DNA of 64,000 bases. Source: Nitrosospira multiformis. Lineage in GTDB: Bacteria; Pseudomonadota; Gammaproteobacteria; Burkholderiales; Nitrosomonadaceae. Of this stretch, positions 59,221 through 64,000 are shown in pieces; the first letter of the stretch is position 1, and the number at the start of each line of letters is the position of its first letter. The notes under the pieces were generated by a model. It was not told the DNA's origin. It was given only the letters and a program-made list of their open reading frames with translations, and did not search any database. The translations under genes were made by a program, and so were the position numbers. Location: assembly GCF_900103165.1 (NCBI RefSeq), contig NZ_FNKY01000001.1:2976001-3040000 (forward strand), written 5' to 3'.

Positions 59221-59979
59221 TTAATCGGGCCGATATTCTGAAATATCAGCTTCGATTATGCTTTCTGAAAAATGCCGGTAGGCGCCCCCGACCCGCTTGG
59301 CCATTGAGTCGGGGAAAAGATGGAAATCCCCTGCCTTCAATGCGGTGACGATCCCCTCGCCAACGAGCGAGGCCGGCTCGGCAATCCCGCCCAGGCCAGC
59401 GGCATCACTCATATCGGTCGCGATAAGACCAGGATGTACGCTCAGAACCGCAGTACCCTGCTGATCCAGCAATTCACGCAGCGCCTGCGTAATGGAGTAG
59501 GCAGCCGCTTTGGAAGCGGAATGCGTCGCGAAGTTGGCAGAGCACTTCAACGACGCAATCGAGTTGAGTTGCACCAACGCCCCGCCTCCATTTATCCTGA
59601 GAACAGGGGCGAAGGCCTGCGCCATCCGGATAAGGCCCAATACATTGATCTCCATTCCCCGCTCAAATGAATCGATCGCATCGCTATCCATCGGAGTTGA
59701 AGCGATAAAAACACCTGCATTATTGACCACCACCTGGACGTCTTGCGCCGTCTCCACGGCGGCTATGATAGTCTCCGGTTTGGTTAGATCCAGTTGAACT
59801 GGGACCACCCTGCCGCCATAGCACTCAACGATTGGGATAGCGGAGTTCAAATTGCGAACCGCAGCGTAAATTTTCGCTGCGCCATTGCTCAAAAAGGCAT
59901 CCACTATCGCCTTGCCGATTCCGCGATTTGCGCCGGTGACAAGGGCTATCTTACCTTTGATGTCGTAATGTCTCTTCAT
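59221..59979 (-). CDS. Short-chain dehydrogenase/reductase-like protein lacking the catalytic Tyr
   Basis: 252 residues with the SDR fold: ALVTGANRGIGKAIVDAFL (nucleotide motif), VVPVQLDLT, VVVNNAGVF, the catalytic-region Ser140 in LNSIAS, and a C-terminal VLSVHPGLIATDM. The YxxxK motif reads HSASK: codon 153 is CAT (59523-59521) where the family has Tyr, with Lys157 kept. Everything around it (FAT-HSASKAAAYSITQALR) is ordinary, so this looks like a point change. Activity as an oxidoreductase is doubtful. It has no evident operon partner; repeat B2 lies just upstream of its start. Confidence 0.88.
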   Translation of the reverse strand: MKRHYDIKGKIALVTGANRGIGKAIVDAFLSNGAAKIYAAVRNLNSAIPIVECYGGRVVPVQLDLTKPETIIAAVETAQDVQVVVNNAGVFIASTPMDSDAIDSFERGMEINVLGLIRMAQAFAPVLRINGGGALVQLNSIASLKCSANFATHSASKAAAYSITQALRELLDQQGTAVLSVHPGLIATDMSDAAGLGGIAEPASLVGEGIVTALKAGDFHLFPDSMAKRVGGAYRHFSESIIEADISEYRPD

Positions 59980-60003
59980 CTTTATTCTTTAATGCGGATT
60001 GGT

Positions 60004-60170
60004 TTAACCCGGATGTTTCATAAATTCGCTTGATGATCGCGCAGGATTTTGTTTTTTAGGGAGATTTTGTGAAAGAGTGGCGTAGTTATTCATACGCCCG
60101 ACTGAATAAAATTTCCATACGAAACAAAAGACCAGCGAGGACGCGTGAATTTATGAAACATCCGGGTTAA
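60004..60170. repeat. Repeat family B, well-preserved copy B2 (167 bp, 24-bp perfect terminal inverted repeats)
   Basis: Arms at 60004-60027 and 60147-60170 are exact complements, beginning TTAACCCGGATGTTTCATAA. The outer TTAA is part of the palindrome and could be the target duplication. The centre matches B1 at 45703-45866. No coding capacity. It lies about 25 bases upstream of the SDR gene start, where a promoter would be expected. Confidence 0.8.
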
Positions 60171-60302
60171 GTGTTTTAATTGATTAAGTATATCTGTTTA
60201 GTCATATCCCGCTTCAACTCGACGGGGAACCGCTTTATTTGTCTGAAGCGAATTCTCGCTGCAAATGATATGCCCATAACCCGCTATCAGCTTGATACTT
60301 AT

Positions 60303-60443
60303 GCAGGATGGGTAAGCATGGCATAATCCATCAAAACCCCACACAAAGCGATACACCAAACCATGACCGGATATCGGCCGGACTGCGGTTTGGTAAGATG
60401 CGAAAGCACAATGATGGGTTACGCTTCGCTCCACCCATCCTAC
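60303..60443. repeat. Repeat family D: imperfect inverted repeat of the GGATGGGT...ACCCATCC type
   Basis: Left arm GCAGGATGGGTAAGCATGGC (60303 on) and right arm ending GCTTCGCTCCACCCATCCTA (to 60443) are imperfect complements of about 31 bases. Sequences of the form AGGATGGGTGGAGCGAAGCG are widespread intergenic repeats in proteobacteria. Only one copy is in this window. The rest of the 60171-60737 gap shows nothing else. Confidence 0.5.
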
Positions 60444-60737
60444 TAAAAACGTGTAGAGACATATCAAGTTATGGCTTCTAAAAGCGCCGCACACGTTAAA
60501 GTATCATCGTAGCATTCACAGGAATCCACTTCCATTCTTATCTGCTCCCGGGTAACGAGGATGTTGCCGGCATTACTAAACAACGCGTAAATCCAAAAAA
60601 TCATATAATATGAAATAGGAATGCATGCTGACGCGCAACGTGACCATTCTGCGCAAATGCGCCTTGTCACCGCTATTCCAGGCTTGCGCGTTCATAGTGC
60701 GGATATCCGATGGATTACCTTATAGCGAGCATTGTTT

Positions 60738-61466
60738 ATGGTGTCCCCAACGCTGGCTCTGTTGCATGGTTTTCTTGGTTTCTCGCGTCGCGGACCGATC
60801 GAGTGTTTTCGCGGCGTCGAGCACGCGTTGCGCCGGATACATATTACTCCTCTCATGCCGGAAGTACCGCCTGCCGGCACCATAGTCGAACGCGCGGAGG
60901 CGCTTGCCCGGCAACTCTTTCACAGTGATGTACCAGCTTTTGCATTGGTGGCGCACAGCATGGGAGGATTGGATGCCCGGCATCTGATTACCTATCTTGA
61001 CCCCGATCGGCGTGTAAAAAGTCTGCTTACCGTTGCCACGCCGCATCGTGGTACACCGCTGGCCACATGGGTGCTCGAATCGCGAGGACTGATTCCGGCC
61101 TGGATTCGGCATATCGGCTGCCCCGGTTTGAGCGAACTGACTCCCGAGGCTCGTTCAATTGCGCCGATCGCGGATCGCTCTGACGTCATCTACTCGTCCT
61201 ATGCAGGTCAGCGTCCGCTTGATGAACAGCCATTCTGGCTACGATACTTTGGACGTGTAATTCCGGAAGCCAATGATGGTATGGTGCCGGTTGAATCCGC
61301 ACGATGGGGAAAATTCCGCGGCATCCTGCGTACGGATCACGTCGAATTGCTCGGGTGGAGCCTCGGCCTGCCGAGTAGCCGGACCGCCCGGCCTTTCGAC
61401 CATTTTGATTTCTGGACCCGGGCCGCCGTCGAGGCCATGTCTGCGGCAGAAAGCAAACCAAGCTGA
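60738..61466 (+). CDS. Triacylglycerol lipase-like alpha/beta hydrolase
   Basis: 242 residues from the ATG at 60738. Seen: LALLHGFLGF (oxyanion HG), the nucleophile elbow VAHSMGGLDARHLI, VATPHRGTPLATWV, the acid in NDGMVPVESARWG and the His in LRTDHVELLGW. This is the family I lipase/LipA-type layout, with no signal peptide, so it is cytoplasmic or membrane-associated. Six bases separate it from the membrane-protein gene, so the two form an operon. The substrate could be a phospholipid or polyester; nothing in the sequence decides. Confidence 0.85.
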   Translation: MVSPTLALLHGFLGFSRRGPIECFRGVEHALRRIHITPLMPEVPPAGTIVERAEALARQLFHSDVPAFALVAHSMGGLDARHLITYLDPDRRVKSLLTVATPHRGTPLATWVLESRGLIPAWIRHIGCPGLSELTPEARSIAPIADRSDVIYSSYAGQRPLDEQPFWLRYFGRVIPEANDGMVPVESARWGKFRGILRTDHVELLGWSLGLPSSRTARPFDHFDFWTRAAVEAMSAAESKPS

Positions 61467-61472
61467 AGGAGG

Positions 61473-62879
61473 ATGATGGATCAAAGCGAGGGTAACAAAT
61501 GGGACATGCCGTGGTACGACTGGCTGGTATTTCTGGTGCCGACATTTCTTATTGTGGGTCTTGGGCTGGAATCCGCTCTGGGGCCTAAAGACGTTGAGTA
61601 CCGCGATTTCCGGGCCGTTGCGCACTGGTTTGATCCGGTATTTTTTCAATATAACCTGATCATGGCGCTGTTGGCCGTCCTGGTCGTGCCGTCTCTCGCC
61701 TTAACCTATATACAGAACATGACCAACCGGAAGGAGCGGCAGTTGCAGCGCGAGGTTCCAGCTGCACGCCGTGGCGAGATCCGTAGAAGGATGGGACACC
61801 GTGCTTCCTTCAGCACCTATCGGGGCAGTGTCTGGTTGACTACAACCGTCGTGCTGCTCGGCATTTGCATCCTGCTACTGTTCAAACCTGTATCCTCAGC
61901 GGACGGAGGGGTGGATTTCAGTCTTGGTGCAAATATGTTAACCATGGGACCTTTCACCGAATTATTCGGGAAAAATCCGGAGGCGTATTATTCCCATCTC
62001 GTCCGCAATCTGACCGCTTTCCAGTACGGTTTCCTGGGTGCCTATATTTATTTCATCGGCTCGGTTACGCGCGCATACTTCACGCTGGATCTGACCTCTC
62101 ATACTTTCGTCGATGGCGCCATCCGCATGATCGTTGCAAGCATACTGGCGCTGGTTCTTTCCTTCGTCTTCAACTTCACTTTTCCTGAAGACTCCCCGCC
62201 CGCTGCGGCGCGAGTTGCCACATCCACCAGTGATGCCGCTAAACCCTCATCCACGGCTGAAACCCCACCTGCCAATGAAGATTCGAAGGACGGTGCCGAT
62301 GAGACAGGCTCAACTATACCCGCGAGCCTTAGCCTGCTACCCGTTTTGAGTTTCTTCTTCGGCTTTTATCCGAAACGGGCCGCACTGGCAATCGAACGCG
62401 TTGTACTCAAAGTGATGAGGAACATCCCTGGTGACAATTACCGTGCGTTGCCGCTTTCCATGCTTGCCGGGATGAGTTACGCCCATGAATTGCGACTGGA
62501 ACGGGAGGGTTACGACAACATTGAAAATTTGTGTAACGCCGACGCTGTGGATTTGGCGGTACGTACCTGCTTCACCTACAATCAATTAAGGCAATGGATA
62601 GATCAGGCCTGGCTTGTGGCGCACCTGCGGGAGGATTATCCGGAATTTGTACGGCGTACGGGTATTACAAGCAGTGACGAATTGCATCATTTTCTGTCTA
62701 CCTGCCAATCCGCACAGGTCGATGGGGTGGAACAACTTGTAGCGGGTTTATCAATAGACCCCGCGGCAACTCCGTCGTGGAAGGTAAAACTGACAGCTCT
62801 TAAAATATTGCTTGATATAGATACTGCTCCACCACGAAATACTGCTGATTCGGACACGAAAGAGCACGGATTGGACTGA
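61473..62879 (+). CDS. Multi-spanning membrane protein of unknown function, partner of the lipase gene
   Basis: 468 residues with AGGAGG just before the start. About five TM helices: WYDWLVFLVPTFLIVGLGL, NLIMALLAVLVVPSLALTYI, VWLTTTVVLLGICILLLF, LTAFQYGFLGAYIYFIGSV and MIVASILALVLSFVFNFTF. A Pro/Thr/Asp-rich linker (about 245-275) and a further hydrophobic segment (LSLLPVLSFFFGFYP) follow. The C-terminal soluble domain (about 330-440; LRLEREGYDNIENLCNADAVDLAVRTCFTYNQLRQWIDQAWL) looks like a helix-hairpin-helix or SAM-like helical fold. I recognise no named family. It may anchor or control the lipase. Confidence 0.75.
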   Translation: MMDQSEGNKWDMPWYDWLVFLVPTFLIVGLGLESALGPKDVEYRDFRAVAHWFDPVFFQYNLIMALLAVLVVPSLALTYIQNMTNRKERQLQREVPAARRGEIRRRMGHRASFSTYRGSVWLTTTVVLLGICILLLFKPVSSADGGVDFSLGANMLTMGPFTELFGKNPEAYYSHLVRNLTAFQYGFLGAYIYFIGSVTRAYFTLDLTSHTFVDGAIRMIVASILALVLSFVFNFTFPEDSPPAAARVATSTSDAAKPSSTAETPPANEDSKDGADETGSTIPASLSLLPVLSFFFGFYPKRAALAIERVVLKVMRNIPGDNYRALPLSMLAGMSYAHELRLEREGYDNIENLCNADAVDLAVRTCFTYNQLRQWIDQAWLVAHLREDYPEFVRRTGITSSDELHHFLSTCQSAQVDGVEQLVAGLSIDPAATPSWKVKLTALKILLDIDTAPPRNTADSDTKEHGLD

Positions 62880-62926
62880 GGCCTACGTCGATTGACGGAT
62901 ACCCGCCCGGAAACAAAACGTCTGGT

Positions 62927-64000
62927 TTAAATAACAAGCATATCAACAAACTCGTTGACGGGCGTTGCTTCGAGTTTCACCTGATCAAGGCAGAGATCCG
63001 TGATCGACTTTTGTTGACTGGCGGGAAAGCGGCGCGCAAGATTGATTCTGAATTTTTCTTCCAGTAGCGGAATACCTTCGCCACGGCGAAGCTTGTGGCC
63101 GATGGGGTATTCCACCACCACCTCATCCAGCTTGCCACCATTCCTGAATTCCACCGTGATACCGTTAGCGATAGAACGTTTCTCGGGATCGTGATAATCC
63201 CAGGTGAATTGCGGGTCCTCGACACAAATGATTTTAGCGCGCAGCTCGTCGATGCGTGGGTTGGCTGCGACAGCATCCTCATAATCGGCGGCGGTAAGCC
63301 GCCCGAATATCAGCGATACCGCAACAATATACTGTATGCAATGATCGCGGTCGGCAGGGTTGTTGAGTGGCCCTTTCTTGTCAATAATGCGAATTGCCGC
63401 CTCGTGAGTACGGATGGTGATCTTCCCGATCTCATCGATCCGTTCTTTTATGAAGGGATGCAGCTGCATCGCGCATTCCGCCGCCGTCTGAGAATGGAAT
63501 TCAGCAGGGAATGAAATCTTGAACAGTATGTTTTCCATCACGTATGACCCCCACTGTTCAATCGGCCGCTGAAACCGGAATGGCTGCCCCTTGAACAGTA
63601 CATCGTAAAACCCCCAGGTCTTGGCGGTGAGCGCAGAGGGGTAGCCCATTTCGCCTTTAAGCGTAAGCAATGCCAGCCAGACCGCACGGCTGGTGGCGTC
63701 CCCCGCCGCCCAGGATTTGCGCGACCCGGTATTGGGCGCATGGCGATAGGTACGCAGCGATTGCCCATCCACCCACGCCTGCGAAAGCGCATCGATAATC
63801 TGATCGCGGCTGCCACCAAGCAAATGCATCACAACTGCCACAGAGGCGACTTTCACCAGCACAACATGATCCAGCCCCACCTTATTGAAGCTGTTTCCAA
63901 GCGCGAGGCAACCCTGAATTTCATGCGCCTTGATCATGGCGGTCAGCACGTCGCGCATCGTGAACGGTTTTTTCCCCGCAGCCACTGCATTGCGTGCGCA
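62927..64000 (-). CDS. prpD: 2-methylcitrate dehydratase, N-terminus cut by window edge
   Basis: About 357 codons of a MmgE/PrpD-family enzyme, open to the right edge (the frame continues upstream of the Met at 63985 as [17 protein letters not shown]). It dehydrates 2-methylcitrate in propionate breakdown. Seen: [89 protein letters not shown] and [31 protein letters not shown]. The match to bacterial PrpD (about 480-490 residues) is very close, so roughly the first quarter is missing. The rest of the prp operon would lie to the right. Confidence 0.94.
   Translation of the reverse strand, partial: CARNAVAAGKKPFTMRDVLTAMIKAHEIQGCLALGNSFNKVGLDHVVLVKVASVAVVMHLLGGSRDQIIDALSQAWVDGQSLRTYRHAPNTGSRKSWAAGDATSRAVWLALLTLKGEMGYPSALTAKTWGFYDVLFKGQPFRFQRPIEQWGSYVMENILFKISFPAEFHSQTAAECAMQLHPFIKERIDEIGKITIRTHEAAIRIIDKKGPLNNPADRDHCIQYIVAVSLIFGRLTAADYEDAVAANPRIDELRAKIICVEDPQFTWDYHDPEKRSIANGITVEFRNGGKLDEVVVEYPIGHKLRRGEGIPLLEEKFRINLARRFPASQQKSITDLCLDQVKLEATPVNEFVDMLVI

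Overview
The window looks like the chromosome of a Gram-negative betaproteobacterium. An ammonia oxidiser of the Nitrosomonadaceae (Nitrosospira-like) is my best guess, from gene content only: a Wsp-type chemosensory operon, a PEP-CTERM protein, an alginate-export porin, AcnA plus PrpD, and a pcnB-folK-kinase-panBC block. Base composition is moderate, most genes are housekeeping, and gene order changes strand often. I see no CRISPR array, rRNA or intact prophage.

Layout. 1-10 kb: bioA (cut by the left edge), an O-methyltransferase, rnk, an alginate-export-type porin, apt, tRNA-Ser(GGA), a PAS-GGDEF cyclase followed by a decayed EAL domain, an IS3 remnant, a DUF2325 gene behind a probable Fur box, and a dienelactone hydrolase. 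10.4-21.1 kb: one long chemosensory operon (CheW, CheR-TPR, CheW, MCP, CheA-REC, CheB, REC-GAF-GAF-GGDEF-EAL). 21.3-26.7 kb: ADP-ribosylglycohydrolase, HPF with a cold-shock tail, UspA, PolX and a phosphoribosyltransferase. 27.3-31.8 kb: ABC ATPase, FtsX permease and AttH-like protein. 31.8-35.7 kb: a degraded accessory patch with an IS630 element splitting a HEPN-like gene and a CNP1 lipoprotein gene carrying a nonsense codon. 36-43 kb: djlA, GST, ettA, aspartic protease, SUMF1-like protein and a PEP-CTERM protein. 43.2-44.1 kb: mobile-element debris. 44-54 kb: murA, ridA, recG, an orphan ABC ATPase, pcnB, folK, a deoxynucleoside kinase, panB and panC. 54-64 kb: a Cys-rich lipoprotein, a Crp-family regulator, acnA, an SDR lacking its catalytic Tyr, a lipase with a membrane partner, and prpD (cut by the right edge).

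Main points of interest. (1) The chemosensory operon has a Wsp-type composition, but its output protein has a ruined GGDEF motif (SADYF) and a complete set of EAL catalytic residues. The pathway is therefore predicted to end in c-di-GMP breakdown, not synthesis as with WspR. (2) At least four families of small non-autonomous repeats lie between genes. Family A has four copies: two are exactly 240 bp and two are about 100-115 bp deletion forms whose right ends run directly into the start codons of cheB and of an ABC ATPase. Family C shares its ends with the intact IS630 element. (3) Several genes are visibly decaying: an EAL domain beside tRNA-Ser, the HEPN-like gene split by the IS, the CNP1 gene, and three transposase or retroelement remnants.
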